DNA from: Riptortus pedestris
Taxonomy: Eukaryota; Arthropoda; Insecta; Hemiptera; Alydidae
NCBI GenBank assembly: GCA_019009955.1
Contig: CM032228.1
Coordinates: 252,221,501-252,285,500 of the forward strand
Direction: 5' to 3'
DNA length: 64,000 nt
Shown here one piece after another: positions 45,429 through 56,582 of this stretch. Below the pieces are notes generated by a model that had not been told where the DNA came from, did no database searches, and was given only the letters and a program-made list of their open reading frames with translations. The position numbers were made by a program, and so were the translations under genes. How positions within the stretch are numbered: position 1 is the stretch's first letter; each line of letters starts with the position of its first letter.

Positions 45429-45930
45429 AGTACGTCACGCAGGGGCTGCGTAAACTAAGCAGATTTCCCACGTGTTAGTAGATTCTTGGTCCCATTTCAG
45501 TGATAATATTTAGTATGGTGAAGATCAAATAAACATTTTGGAGTCTAGAGAAAAAAAATTCTTAATTGATTACGTATTTGCTTGTATCTCAAACAGGAAA
45601 AGTTCAATGAAGACAACATTTGGTACTTACGCTTTGAATTAGTGGTCCATTCACAGCTTATTGTTAGGAGTGGGGGGTTTACTGAAGGCTGTAAACTAAT
45701 GTATGCACGTATCTCGGTCTATAAACGTCCGTCACGCAGGGGCTGCGTTAACTAAGCAGATTTCCCTAGTGAACCTTAACAATAGATAAATGTTCATACT
45801 GGTAACACAACACTTCCGTGAATATTGAGTAAATACAAACGGTAATAAGAAATGTTTCAGTCAATTTGAACAAACCCCCAAAGGGAAGCTTCTCAAATGT
45901 CAAGGAACAGGTCTGCCAACCTCATTGGTT
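45428..45930 (-). mobile_element. two Helentron-like tail halves in series, minus
   Basis: Tail 1 at 45429-45475 joins body pieces to GTATCTCGGTCTATAA. Tail 2 starts at 45727 (CGTCCGTCACGCAGGGGC) and runs into long-form body to about 45930. Confidence 0.7.
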
Positions 45931-46004
45931 ATTTAGTGAAAATATTCAATTATTTTTTTATTTTATTAAATATGCCAGCCAATAAAACTACAAAGTTTTC
46001 TATC

Positions 46005-46066
46005 TTTTCAAAGACCTCGTCATGAGATTTCAATAGCAGAATTCCCTTTAAGGGAAATCTGCTGAA
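46005..46066 (-). repeat. Helentron-like head fragment, minus
   Basis: CCTCGTCATGAGATTTCAAT and a palindrome with an extra T (TTCCCTTTAAGGGAAATCTG). Confidence 0.65.
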
Positions 46067-46990
46067 TAACCAATACCTAACAGCTGAATGAATGAAATGA
46101 ACTGATATTAAGCATTATCTTCATCCATTATCATGAAACTGTGAGTCATATAGGTTTATTATCATTATTCCAGATATATAATCAACAAAAAATAACGACC
46201 CAAATATAGAATTCTTTGTCGGCAAGACAGTTAAAGATGTTCACATGGATACTAAATAACTAAATAATACACAAAAGATAATCAGAACCAACATGGTTGA
46301 CGTCGCTTATTATGAGTAGATCATCCTTAAAGGAAATCTGCTATTCAGGTAGCTGACGTGACGCCATTTACGAAAAATGTCCTCAAACGTCCATCGATAC
46401 TACGTAGGAGATGACGAAGAAAGTTGCGTTAACTAAGCAGATTTGTCTCGACTTCACGTATTTGCATTTATTTCAAAGCATGGAGTTCAAGGAATACAAT
46501 TTTTTGTACTTAGGCTTCAAATGTGCTCCGTGTCATTATAGATTATTGTTTGTTTAAAAAAAATAACCTACATAACACTTTTTTGAATATTTCATATTCG
46601 TAATCGAAGAAGTAGTTTTAACGAGGTTGAGAATTGGCCATTCACGACTAACTCACACTTAACTACTTACTGGAAAAGACGAACCCTACTGCCAACACTG
46701 TTAACTGTAGACTTACTATAAAACATATACTTACTGACTGCTATACACTTGGACTGAATTACTACATGACTGTAGCCCGTATATAGACCGCGTATTACAC
46801 TACTTGACACATAACAACTTTTTCGAAAAATTATAATGTAGGGCAATACTGAAAATATTTGCAGAAATGAGCATACTTACGTAATTATAATAATGTTATA
46901 TGTTAAATAACTGATTCGTCGCTAAATCGCCCCAGTTGCGAAATACGATTATTGTATGAACAAATAAATAAAATAAAATTGTTCGTAATC
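46067..46990. other. mostly unassigned; one head-tail chimera
   Basis: At 46325-46460 a plus-strand head (CCATCGATACTACGTAGGAG) is joined to a minus-strand tail (TGCGTTAACTAAGCAGATTT). The rest, including an AATAAATAAAAT tail near 46970, is unrecognised. Confidence 0.45.
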
Positions 46991-46992
46991 CG

Positions 46993-47116
46993 TTATTGAA
47001 CGAACCTTATTTTCTTCATCTCCTGTATAGGGTCGATGTACATTTGAGGAAATTTTTCGAAAATCGCGTCATGAGTACGTACTTCAATAGCTGACTTCCC
47101 TTAAGGGAAATCTGCT
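46993..47116 (-). repeat. Helentron-like head, minus, complete
   Basis: GAACGAACCTTATTTTCTTC to TTCCCTTAAGGGAAATCTGC with the palindrome intact. Confidence 0.75.
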
Positions 47117-47206
47117 TATACAATCATCATTCAGCCTCTAATCATTTGCCTGGTGCCTCGAAAACGAGTCATTCATAACACATCATTATTCCTAACTTCT
47201 TGTTTT

Positions 47207-47324
47207 AGCAGATTTCCCTTAAGCGAAATCAGCTATTGAGGTCGTACTCATGACGCGAGTTTCGAAACATTTCTTCAAATGTCCATCGATCCTACCCAGG
47301 AGATGACGAAAATGAGGTCCGTTC

Positions 47325-47396
<72 letters not shown>

Positions 47397-47840
47397 CTGT
47401 TAACGCTCTAGCGGTTGCAAATTTTGTTTGATCGTTAGCAAACTCGGAATTTAATCGTTTTATGTAAAAAGGAAGATCAAGTTCGTTAATGGCTGAAATC
47501 GGACAAGTGGGAGGGGGAATTTTTGAAAATTCAAAATATCTCCGTTATTATGCGTCGGATCGAAAAATTGTATGGAATCGATCTTATTGCAAATTAAATT
47601 TACTATAAATATTGTTCTATATTTGCATATTTCGATATTTGCATTTGTATTCTTTGTGTGGTTTGCAGGAGTCGGCTATGTTCGGAATATCCGCCGAGAG
47701 CTCTGGCGGCCGTTTCCGTAACGTTTCGTCCCTCGTGAATAGGTTTAGAGATCCCTTCCTACTACAGTTGTTATTGGACAAATTTCTCTACTGTAAAACT
47801 TCACGTAGGATTCTGCTTAGTTTACTGCGTGACAGATTTT
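47207..47840 (+). mobile_element. Helentron-like element, complete, tail hairpin damaged
   Basis: Head with one mismatch in the palindrome, (TA)33 slot at 47331-47391, G-rich block, body, tail GATTCTGCTTAGTTTACTGC in which half of the hairpin is deleted. Confidence 0.82.
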
Positions 47841-48315
47841 ATGTCGTCCGTAGAGCCGAAGCATATTTGACGTAAATTATTATAATAATAGGTATAAACG
47901 GCCTATCTATTTAATAATATATTGTTAATGGCACCCTCGACGTCTGCATGACCTGTTGATGGAGGATATTACGGCCAGCTAAATACCGCCCCTCCGGCGT
48001 CCTTCAGACTAAAAGACTTAACGGTTCGGGTATTAATGACTAAAGAGTCGTTCAGCAGAGACTCGTTCATTGTCCCTCGTGAACGGGTAGGGCGCTAATT
48101 AAAAACCTATCATAAAGGGTTTATAATTAGCTTGGGTGTTGAATGGAGAGAGCGTGTTGACAGGTAGCCCCACAATGGCTTAGCGGATCAGGTGACAAAG
48201 TCAGCTCAACTCCCAGAGGAGCTTTACATAAACAGTTCAAACAAGGCCGAACTAGAACACCCGGTTAATAGAGACTCGATGAACTAGTTCACGATCTGAA
48301 TCTTCAACTAAAAAT
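47841..48315. other. unassigned stretch
   Basis: No recognised gene or repeat; moderately GC-richer words (ACCGCCCCTCCGGCGTCC near 47985). Confidence 0.35.
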
Positions 48316-48319
48316 ATTT

Positions 48320-48622
48320 AAAAAGTCCGTCAGGCGGGGCCTGCGTTAACTAAGCAGATTTCCCACGTGCGTCACCTATTTGCATTTATCTCAAAATGTA
48401 CAAGTTCAATGAGAACAATATTTGGTATTTAGGCTTCAAATAAAGTGCTTCATAATATAATAGCTTATTGTTAATATGACATTTCTCGATCTGACGTATA
48501 ATAACGGAGATATTTCGAATTTTCGAAATTCCACCCTCTAAACCCCCCCCCTTTCCATTGTTCTGATTTCAGCAATTAACTAAATTTACCTTTAGTTTCG
48601 TATAAAACGCTTATATATCCAT
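48320..48622 (-). mobile_element. Helentron-like fragment, minus
   Basis: Tail AAGTCCGTCAGGCGGGGCC, body with a deletion between TTAATATGACAT and TTCTCGATCTGACG, C-run block at 48547; cut by the SINE. Confidence 0.7.
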
Positions 48623-48623
48623 G

Positions 48624-48843
48624 AGGTTGGCCGTGCGAGTTAGGGTGCCGGTCCTAGTCTCGCGTCGTAGACCTAGAGTGGCGGGTTCGATTCCCGCCCT
48701 GGGCAGTAGAATGTTTTTAGTGACGGACTCACTAAATAAACTCCTTGAGCCCACCCTGGCTAATAAAGAGTGGTAACCTGTATATAACCCGTCCAGATTA
48801 GCCATAGTAGCATAAAGTGGACGTAAATAATAATAAACAAACA
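48624..48843 (+). mobile_element. SINE, second subfamily, full length
   Basis: tRNA-like head GTTGGCCGTGCGAGTTAGGG, strong B box GCGGGTTCGATTCCCGCC, body GAGTGGTAACCTGTATATAA, tail AAATAATAATAAACAAAC. It differs from the main family in the head (GTGCCGGTCCTAGTCTCGCG). Confidence 0.85.
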
Positions 48844-48934
48844 AGCTTTTCATGTACGTAATTTTCGCAACAATATAATATATTATTTTTAATTTAAAAA
48901 TATAGTATATATATATTTTTTTAATATAAAAATA

Positions 48935-49400
48935 TTATTTTTCTTATTCTGGACCCAATATTATTTATATATTCTTCCTATTTTATGGCAAGGATCTCCA
49001 ATAAAAAACATTTTTTTTCCGGTGCAAACTATATTGAAACTGCCCTACATGATTCGTGGCTTATCTCTTCTGGGGCTATCCCTTTTCAAGCAAAATACAA
49101 AAAATTAAGAACATTAATTTAATACACCCCTTCTTTTACTAGAAATTGTATTAGTAGGTGCCTACATCCATGATACAATTATTAAATCAAATTATAAATT
49201 GCTACTTACATTTCTGAATTGCTTATATCCCTTATAATATTGGGCCCAGAATAAGAAAAATTGAAACGAGCACTTTAGAAATTAAGTAACAATTTATAAT
49301 TTGATTTAATAAATAGGGCAGTTTGAATAAAGTTTACACCGGAAAAAAATGTTTTTTATTGGAGACCTTTGCCATAAAATATGAAGAATATATAAGCAAT
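48935..49400. repeat. foldback (inverted-repeat) element
   Basis: The ~85-bp left arm (about 48962-49048; CTCCAATAAAAAACATTTTT, GCAAACTATATTGAAACTGC) is the reverse complement of about 49315-49398. A second pair, CAATTATTAAATCAAATTAT at about 49175-49212 against 49286-49322, is nested inside. TTCTTATTCTGGACCCAATA near 48950 also recurs inverted near 49240-49262. No coding. Confidence 0.8.
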
Positions 49401-49439
49401 ATATTTCTATGAACAAGGGAAGTTCCCAAATATTTTCAT

Positions 49440-49602
49440 TATGTATTTATTTGGGTTCTACCCTTTTGTGGTCAGCGCGGACTAAGGATTTGATTTGGTC
49501 TGTTCCTAACAAAATAGTTCCAATTGCCCTCTAGAGAATCGAATCCACTACTCCAGATTTATCAAATGTTTGAAGACCAACTTGCATGGCTAACCTGCTA
49601 AC
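49440..49602 (-). repeat. diverged SINE, minus
   Basis: GGGTTCTACCCTTTTGTGGTC, GAATCGAATCCACTACTCCAG (B-box complement degenerate), CATGGCTAACCTGC. Confidence 0.6.
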
Positions 49603-49789
49603 GGAAAATTCTAATTAAAAATAGTGACACCAAAAATCTAAAATTTTCCAATTTTCCTAAATCGTCTGAAGATAACTTTAATTAATAAATATCTATTTTT
49701 GAGGCTGCATCGCTGGGAAGTGTTTTCATTTTGAGGACAAATTAAATTTATTGCCTGACGGAGATGGACGCGTTTCCGTCGAAAATTTG

Positions 49790-50045
49790 CAGAACAACAA
49801 AGACTTTCCAACCGCTGGACCAGACAGCCGAAGCCCTCATAATAATGTATGTAGGATGAATAACTGGAGTCCAGGCCCAAGAGCCGTCAGGTCAACATCG
49901 AAAACCTTCGGGCACTGCCGATGATGCACTACATCGAAAGCGCTTTGATGTTTCAATAAATTATTATAGTGGAAGCGTAGCCAACAATTTTTTCATCCTA
50001 AATAAATTAGAAGTCACTTCCACCTGACAGGATTCCAACTCCTCT
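49790..50045. repeat. dispersed repeat related to 9.53-9.70 kb
   Basis: CCAAGAGCCGTCAGGTCAAC to CTTCGGGCAC is the inverse of the 9.5-kb copy, while TAGTGGAAGCGTAGCCAA to GATTCCAACTC is in the same orientation. Confidence 0.6.
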
Positions 50046-50439
50046 TAACAAGAAATATCTCCCATGAAGACTAAAAAAATCATTAAATGAACAGTTTAGT
50101 AAAGATATAACAGGAAAAAGTTAAGTTTAATAAAAGCCTTTTATATGAAGAAGATTAAAATATTTAGTCGTCGAAGATAAGAGACACGGTCCCTTTGTAT
50201 TTCATGTAACGACCAATAACGATTTGTGTGGGACAATGCAGTCCTTCATGGTTCGTCTATGATAAAGGGATAGGAAAAGGTACATAAAGAGGTTGGAATG
50301 AATGAAAACAGGAATAAAACTCCAGGATGACAATGTGAAAGCTGTTATAACCCTCAAAAGAAAAAGGAAACACAAAAATGTGGAGAAAATTAACTAACAA
50401 GGTGCTCTTTTACTGCAATAGTTGCAAAAAGAAATAAAA
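50046..50439. other. unassigned A-rich stretch
   Basis: Nothing recognised. Confidence 0.35.
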
Positions 50440-50962
50440 ATCCGGCAGGGGCTGCGTTAAATATCTATCTATCTGCCTATATATATATATATATATATCT
50501 GTAACCGCTCTAGCGGTCGCAATTTTTGTTTCATCGTTAGCAAACTCTATATTTAAACGTTTTATCTAAAACTAAAGATTCGTTAATTGCTAAATTCGGA
50601 CCATTGTTAGGGGTGGGGTGGTAGAGGGGGGATGTCGAAAATTCGAAATATCTCCGCTACTATACGTCGGATCGAAAATTTGTATAGAATCAATCTTATT
50701 GCAAATGTCATGTTGTATAAATGTTACTTACGCGTTTTCATTATCTTGATTATTGACCGAGATATTTTATTTTTTTAGTTTGCGGCCTTCAGTAAACCCT
50801 CACTCCTACTCATGTCATATCAACAATAAGCTGTTATATTATGAAGGGCTTTATTTGAAGCCTAAATACCAAATATCGTTCTCATTGAACTTTTAAATTT
50901 TGAGATAAGTGTAAATACGCGACTCACGTGGGAAATCTGCTTAGTTAATGCTGCTCAGTTTA
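50440..50962 (+). mobile_element. Helentron-like element, plus, joined to a minus tail stub
   Basis: A minus tail stub (TCCGGCAGGGGCTGCGTTAA) runs into the slot (ATCT/TA, 50460-50500), then core GTAACCGCTCTAGCGGTCGC, G-rich block, body, and GGGAAATCTGCTTAGTTAATG where the hairpin is lost. Confidence 0.75.
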
Positions 50963-51594
50963 CTATTGGAGAAATGTAGACTAGAGTTTTACATCAGTGT
51001 GTCATTTGTACATAAGAAGCCCCCAAAGTGTACGCAGCTTCTGCCTGACACACTTTCTCAATGTTCTCATGAAATGTTTGTAAAATCTTATCAGTTGATA
51101 AGAGGTGATAGGGTGTTGTTATCAGCGGCTGGTGCTGGATGCAGCGAGGTAATTCCTTGCCAGACCTGTACCACCCACGCTCTCTGCCGTCCTTGCCTTG
51201 TACACTTTGCCATATACAACAGCTTTCACTCATTCTCCTTGAATTTATAAAAATAATTTTAGATTTAAATACACTAAAAAAAACAATTGTTTTGGTTTTA
51301 AACAAAAAAAAGAAAAAAGAAAACTTTTGGCGGAAATCTTGGTATCCAACACTTGGTAGACAATTCAGACATGTTGATTAAAAATATGCAAACCGTTTGT
51401 CTCTATCACCCACCGCTTTTGAGATATCGGGTATTAACCATTTATATATGTTTAACATTGTATGAAGGCAAACAACTCGCAGACAAGTTACAGTAAGGGA
51501 CATATTGCTGAATAGAATGTTAATGAATATAAATTATATAGTATCATCTAGTTTAAAGTATAATACACATATAAAATACATAAAGTTCCTTAAT
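50963..51594. other. unassigned stretch
   Basis: Overlapping open frames of about 100 codons on both strands at 50948-51305 show no recognised motif. Confidence 0.35.
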
Positions 51595-52284
51595 TTAAAC
51601 TTGGTTCGGTTTGAATTTCTTGGCTGTAGACTTGCGTTTATGCTGAACATTTGGGATGTTGTGCTGAAGCATGGAGGAGTAGTCAGCCAACATTGCTCCA
51701 CTCTGATAGCGTGACTCCATCACCGAGATGTCCTGATGGAAACGTTCGCCATGTTCATAACTGACAGAACCTAGCTTCTCAGGAAACAAGTCGAGGAGAA
51801 GAATCTTGAGGGACATGTTGCAACCCATCAAGCTGCACTCACTAATGCACTTCTGCACAATATTTACATAGTCTGGAGAATTATAATATCCAAGGAAATT
51901 GGCTACAACAGACTTGAATGCCAACCATGCATATTTTTCAGTATTGCTGAGTAAGTCTTCGAAGTGACTGTCTGCAATGATCTTCCTTAGTTGTGGACCT
52001 ATGGACACACCTTATTTCACTTTCGCAAAACGCAACTCTGGAAACTTGTTGGATAGGTACCACAAAGCATCTGAGATGTTGTCTAGTGCATTCACGAAGT
52101 TCTTATGAGTCCCAGCTGTATATGAAGTCATAAGAGGCATAATAACGTTTTCACGCTCAAACAACGGCACACGAAGGACGATGTTACTACACCTGGCTGC
52201 ATTTAATCTCTGATGTTTGTCACATTTCATATGAAAGGTCGTGTATGACAGAGTAAAATGACACTGCTCCCGCTTTCCTAGCAT
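51595..52284 (-). pseudogene. multi-copy arthropod ORF of unknown function, interrupted by one stop
   Basis: A single minus-strand frame of about 229 codons is broken only by TAA at 52012-52014 (in AKVK-stop-GVSIGPQ). Recognisable family motifs in order: NVIMP, KNFVNALD, FPELRFAKVK, IGPQLRKII, EKYAWLAFKSVVANFLG, CNMSLKI, EKLGSVSYEHGERFHQDI and MLADYSSML. From memory, proteins with EE/EHGERFHQDI and CSMSLK-type motifs occur in many near-identical copies in aphids, wasps and spiders and are usually annotated as uncharacterised. Their function is not known to me. Small in-frame losses versus my recollection (before LLLDLFPEKLG, and after ESRYQ) suggest decay. Relatives have Glu or a similar residue where this copy has the stop. 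Confidence 0.7.
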
Positions 52285-53889
52285 ATTTAGAACAGGGTCT
52301 TAGATCGGTTTAAAGAAAGCACGTATGGCGTTATCGGGAAAATTCGGCGTTGCATTACAAAAAAACTGACGTGATACAGGAAACAGTTTTCAGATTTGTA
52401 ACCAGCATGAAACACTGCATTATAAGAAGTAAACATCATGCCAGATATCTAAGGTTTGTTTATCAGTGTTATCAGTGAAAACCATTAACTTTCCTCATTT
52501 CAACACTCCCTTTACTTCGTACAAGGAAATCAGCTGAGTTTGCGCAGGTGTATGCGTGCCGGAGCCTCCACTTGCTAGTTATATCTGCCCAGAACGCCAG
52601 CTGTACCCTGAGTCATCGGGCTCCCATCCAAATCTCTATGCTAATCAGACCAGCCCGTTTAACGCGTCTTTATATTCGCTTTTTCTCTCTTTTCCCCTCC
52701 GTCTTTGTTTACTATAAAGTAGGTCGCGGTATTTTATTTTTCCCTTTCGAAAAAAGAAGGGGTTTCGCTCTTTGATTTATCGACGTGTTATTGCTTCCAG
52801 AGATACAAATTCACTCTTAACGCGGCAATCGCTATGCAAATTATATGCAAATATCCTCTCAATCTTGAAGTATTTTCATTTTAAATATTTTCATGTAAGT
52901 CTTATAATGTCCTTTGAGTAAAAGATACAAAAAAAAAAAAAAACCATGTTTCTATTTGAAGTTATTGCTGGTACAAGCCATTATTCAAATGTTAAACGTG
53001 TCCAAATGGGTTATATCTCGAGCTTTTTGTGAATGTTAATTTTATTTTAAAATGTACAAATAGGTCATTTCCTCATGTTTGCAGATAACTCAATTTGTAT
53101 TTAACAGTTTTATGAGGGGGAAGAAACACGTTTTTTTGCCAGATTGTAATTTTTTTCAAGGTGCGATTTATAAAAAAAATCTGATCTGGGGGCTGTTATG
53201 TCACTGTTTAAAGAACTGTATAGTCCTATTAAATTAAACAAACAAAATGTTTCTTTCCACTTCATTTGAAAGTGAAATTTCGTTCCAGTGTATCGAATTG
53301 AGAAATGCATAGTATGTTGTATAATTTGTAGATATTTTTTATGATAAATAAATAGAAATATACAATATACAGGGTGTTCCAAGTTCCACGCGCTGCTCTG
53401 CCCTTAAAATTTACATTTGTTTTAATGCAAAGCTGAGACTTGGTGAGCAATAATTATGACCACTGAAGAACCTTTTCTGTTCATATTCAATCTCACAACC
53501 TTCTCAAGTTTCAATTAAAATCAAATTCTAAAACGAGTTTATATTGGTGAATTTTTAGATTTGACTCATCCTACAGCCGTCAAATGCCTTCCTTAACACA
53601 AACCTTTATTTATTTCAGATACTGTATATTGTACTGAAAAATCGTGCTACAAAATTATTTTTGAAGAAAGACAACTGAAAAAGGAATAGATTTTGAAATC
53701 AAAAGGAAAAAGTATTTGATAACGCAGTAGTATACTTTACTGAATCCAAAAATATTAACTTCAAAAAAACGTTCTTAAAATTAATTTATTTTATGTCGCA
53801 GGATTTTTCAAATATTATGCTAGATATTTGTATTCTTTTTAATTTCCAATAAACCCGCGTTATGAATAAGCCAACATCTTATTAAGTCC
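52285..53889. other. unassigned, AT-rich stretch
   Basis: No gene or known repeat recognised. ACAGGGTGTTCCAAG at about 53370 looks like a transposon terminus but no partner was found. A15 run near 52928. Confidence 0.35.
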
Positions 53890-54375
53890 CGTCTTATTTC
53901 GATCTGAAATAACAAATATTGTGTTCTACAAATCTTTTCCAGATACATGTTAGTACGTTCTGAGTTCTGGTCCCCCCCCCGCTGTCTTTTGTTGTTGGAT
54001 TACTGAAATTAGAGTAATTGAGATAAAAATTATTCTGGTTCATTATAAATGACAGCACTAGATATAGTAAATAGTTTGCAATAAAATTATTATAGTATAA
54101 TGTGATATATTTCACTAATAGTTTTTCATTCCTGACAAAAATATTTCTATATATCTATCAGCTCTCAGAGGTTGGCTGATCGAATTATTTACAATTCATA
54201 TACTTTCAGTTTTCGAGGTTATTAGAATGTAAATAATTGTGAATGGTTTCTCATTGTCATATCCATTTGTTCCCTTAGTATTCAGGGTGTTGTTAGGTGT
54301 AAAGGTATGTAGATTTATCTATTATAAAAATTCACTTGGGAAATCTGCTTGGATTACGCACTCTGCGTGACGGAC
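53890..54375 (+). mobile_element. Helentron-like distal half, long form, plus
   Basis: Body from ATCTGAAATAACAAATATTG, through ATTATTCTGGTTCATTATAA, to a tail lacking the hairpin loop (TACGCACTCTGCGTGACGG). Confidence 0.7.
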
Positions 54376-54516
54376 TATTTATAAGAGGAAAGAATCACTC
54401 CTCTCTCCATCTCCTCAAACGGTTTCTTTTACCCCAACAAGAGATTTTCGATTTAGAGTGTTTCTCTGAACGTTTGTTGACAAATTGAGTTGCTAGTGCT
54501 GTTTACTCATAATTCC

Positions 54517-54565
54517 GATGGGAAATCTGCTTAGCTAACGCGGCCCTTGCGTGAGAGCGTCGTTA
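54517..54565 (+). repeat. Helentron-like tail fragment
   Basis: GGGAAATCTGCTTAGCTAACGC then GGCCCTTGCGTGAGAG. Confidence 0.7.
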
Positions 54566-54779
54566 TACGAGGAGTACTTGCTGTCCAGAGGGCGCCCCCT
54601 AGACTAGAATTGGTGCAGTGACCCTCGTTATCCAGTAGAACAGACTCTAGCTACTGTCTCATCCTGTAGCATCTCCTTATCTCTACTTCTAGATCCTAGT
54701 CTGCCTTTACAATCAGCTGTAGCTAGACTATATTTCCCTAACAAAGCTGGCAGGCACAATCAACAGTTACATCTTAAAA

Positions 54780-54973
54780 GATTTTATATTAGTTCTTTTA
54801 CTATTATTAATTGTGTTTGTAATACACAATTAACCATCAAACACTTACTTACAGACTGCAGACTAATAACAGACAAGCCCTTACCCACCAACCTATCAGA
54901 ACTACTACACGACAACAGCCCATACATCGCGACAATCATCAAACACCTCCAACACACACAACTTTTCAACTAA
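54780..54973 (+). pseudogene. non-LTR retrotransposon C-terminal fragment
   Basis: One frame from about 54806 to the stop at 54971-54973 encodes CVCNTQLTIKHLLTDCRL, then PLPTNLSELLHDN and KHLQHTQLFN. This is the C-terminal cysteine/histidine motif and natural end of a LINE ORF2. LTIKHLLTDCRL is shared with the remnant at 2.9 kb. Only the last ~55 codons are present. Confidence 0.75.
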
Positions 54974-55059
54974 ATTTATCATTAAAACCTTGAACTGTAG
55001 ATTTAAAAACTGACATTAGTATCCACTGGAGAAAACGTGACCGTGCTTTTCGTTTACCT

Positions 55060-55275
55060 AAGACTGTTAATATATTTTCCATTATAAGGTGGTTTTCAAG
55101 AAACATTGTGTATCTCGCAAATTGCGACACATCTAAATAAATACATAATTTAACTTTTACATCTTTATTGTTTGGGCGTAAGTATTTATTCTTTTTACTT
55201 TAATCATTTGAACATTAGAAATTTATGATTCTTAATCTTGGAATACTTATAGCAATTGGTTTCGGCTCCCTCCTC
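55060..55275. repeat. direct repeat, copy 1
   Basis: CGTGTATCTCGCAAATTGCG-like start to TTTCGGCTCCCTCCTCAATT; about 90 percent identical by eye to 55545-55768 and separated from it by an LTR piece. Confidence 0.8.
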
Positions 55276-55283
55276 AATTTCAG

Positions 55284-55515
55284 CGTTTTTATCACTGCAA
55301 AATTTATTTAACCTTGCATTACCCACTTGGTTAATTATTCTTAATTACCACTCATTGTATGCACTGATAGCTGCACAGTCCAATAACTCACTCACGATCA
55401 CTGAAGTTCACAAAAACACGGCACTGCACTGTCCATCACTTAAACACGGCAGTATACTGTGCTCTTCATAAACACGGCACAACACTGTTCTTCACATAAA
55501 ACACTTTACCGCACT
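55284..55515 (-). mobile_element. LTR fragment, minus, same family as 22.4 kb
   Basis: GTTTTTATCACTGCAAAATT (complement of the LTR AATTTTGCAGTGATAAAAAC) to CAAAAACACGGCACTGCACT repeats and CACTTTACCGCACTGC; the promoter part is missing. Confidence 0.8.
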
Positions 55516-55544
55516 GCTACCAAGACTGTAAATATTTTAATATA

Positions 55545-55768
55545 TTTTGCATTATAAAGTGGTTTTACCTGCTATTTTATTTTTATAACAAAAATCATCG
55601 TGTATCTCGCAAATTGCGACACATCTAAATAAATACATAGTTTAACTTTTACATCTTTATTATTTGGACTTAAGTATTATTTTTACTTTAAGTATTTGAA
55701 CATTAGAAATTTATGATTTTTAATTCTGGAATACTTATAGCAATTAGTTTCGGCTCCCTCCTCAATTT
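55545..55768. repeat. direct repeat, copy 2
   Basis: Second copy of the 55060-55275 segment, in the same orientation. Confidence 0.8.
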
Positions 55769-56355
55769 AATCCTGAGTTTAAAAATAATAAGAGTGAATA
55801 AATACTAAGTCCCAGCTCCTAAATGAAATGATCTCTTTAAATTTGAATCAATTAAATAGTTCTAATGCCTATGTTATTCGGACAAATGGGTTTGTGCCTA
55901 AAAATACTGTCAAACTTAAAGCATTTAAATTTACCTGGACACACTTAAGCATTTACAGATGTCTCTAAGGTTAAATTCTGCCAAAATAGGCAACAAACAA
56001 TTTTTTTCCCTCACCTCTGCCCCGCTGTACCTATAGGTTTCCCGATACCAGCGGTCTCCATTTATTAAGATATATAAAATTTTGATTAGTTAAATTGGGC
56101 CAGGTAACTTAGCTTAACTCACCGAGCACGGCTAAGCATTAAAGTGCAACATTTGGGAGATTTAGTTTAAGACCGAAAAGTCCTAGGGGAACCCGCAGCT
56201 GCGACTCCTTTGCCTCTGCTCAAAGAAGTGGCAGCAAGAGCCTAACTAACTAGCCTACATACCTAAAGCCTAAATACTAACCTAAACTCACATAAAACTA
56301 TACATATAATTTACAAATAAATTCAACAAACAATTATAATTCTTTTTAATCGTCC
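55769..56355. other. unassigned stretch
   Basis: A GC-richer patch at 56010-56240 without recognised motifs. Confidence 0.35.
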
Positions 56356-56582
56356 GAGGTGAAGATAATATCTTTAGGTTAGTTTCCATCAATTATAAAC
56401 ACTTATTTTTTATTTATTTATCTCCGTAACTAGACGATGTCGCTGAGTATCTTTTATTTCCAAATGATACTGAGCGGCGTCGTTCAATTGTGGAGCTCAC
56501 CAAATAAGTAAATAATATGAGTCTTTTTAATTGGTGGAAGTTAAACTAATAATATTATCCTGTTTAATTAGTCATTGCAAGA
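56356..56582. repeat. foldback MITE-like element with ~100-bp arms
   Basis: Left arm (GATAATATCTTTAGGTTAGT to ACGATGTCGCTGAGTATC) and right arm (GATACTGAGCGGCGTCGT to AACTAATAATATTATCC) are imperfect reverse complements (about 75 percent by eye) around a 10-15-bp centre. A fragment recurs at 2541-2600. Confidence 0.75.

Noticed and set aside
47612..47875. Open frames of 60-120 codons inside Helentron-like copies (also 14196-14465, 27619-27948, 57929-58294, 15631-15828)
   Set aside because: They fall in different parts and strands of the same repeat, include translated TA slots, and are not conserved between copies.
50948..51305. Overlapping ~100-codon open frames on both strands
   Set aside because: No conserved motif on either strand; opposite-strand overlap is typical of chance.
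53365..53385. CAGGGTGTTCCAAG as a transposon terminus
   Set aside because: No matching inverted end or target duplication could be found nearby; the similar CAGGGTGTTTAAGG near 9510 is also unpaired.
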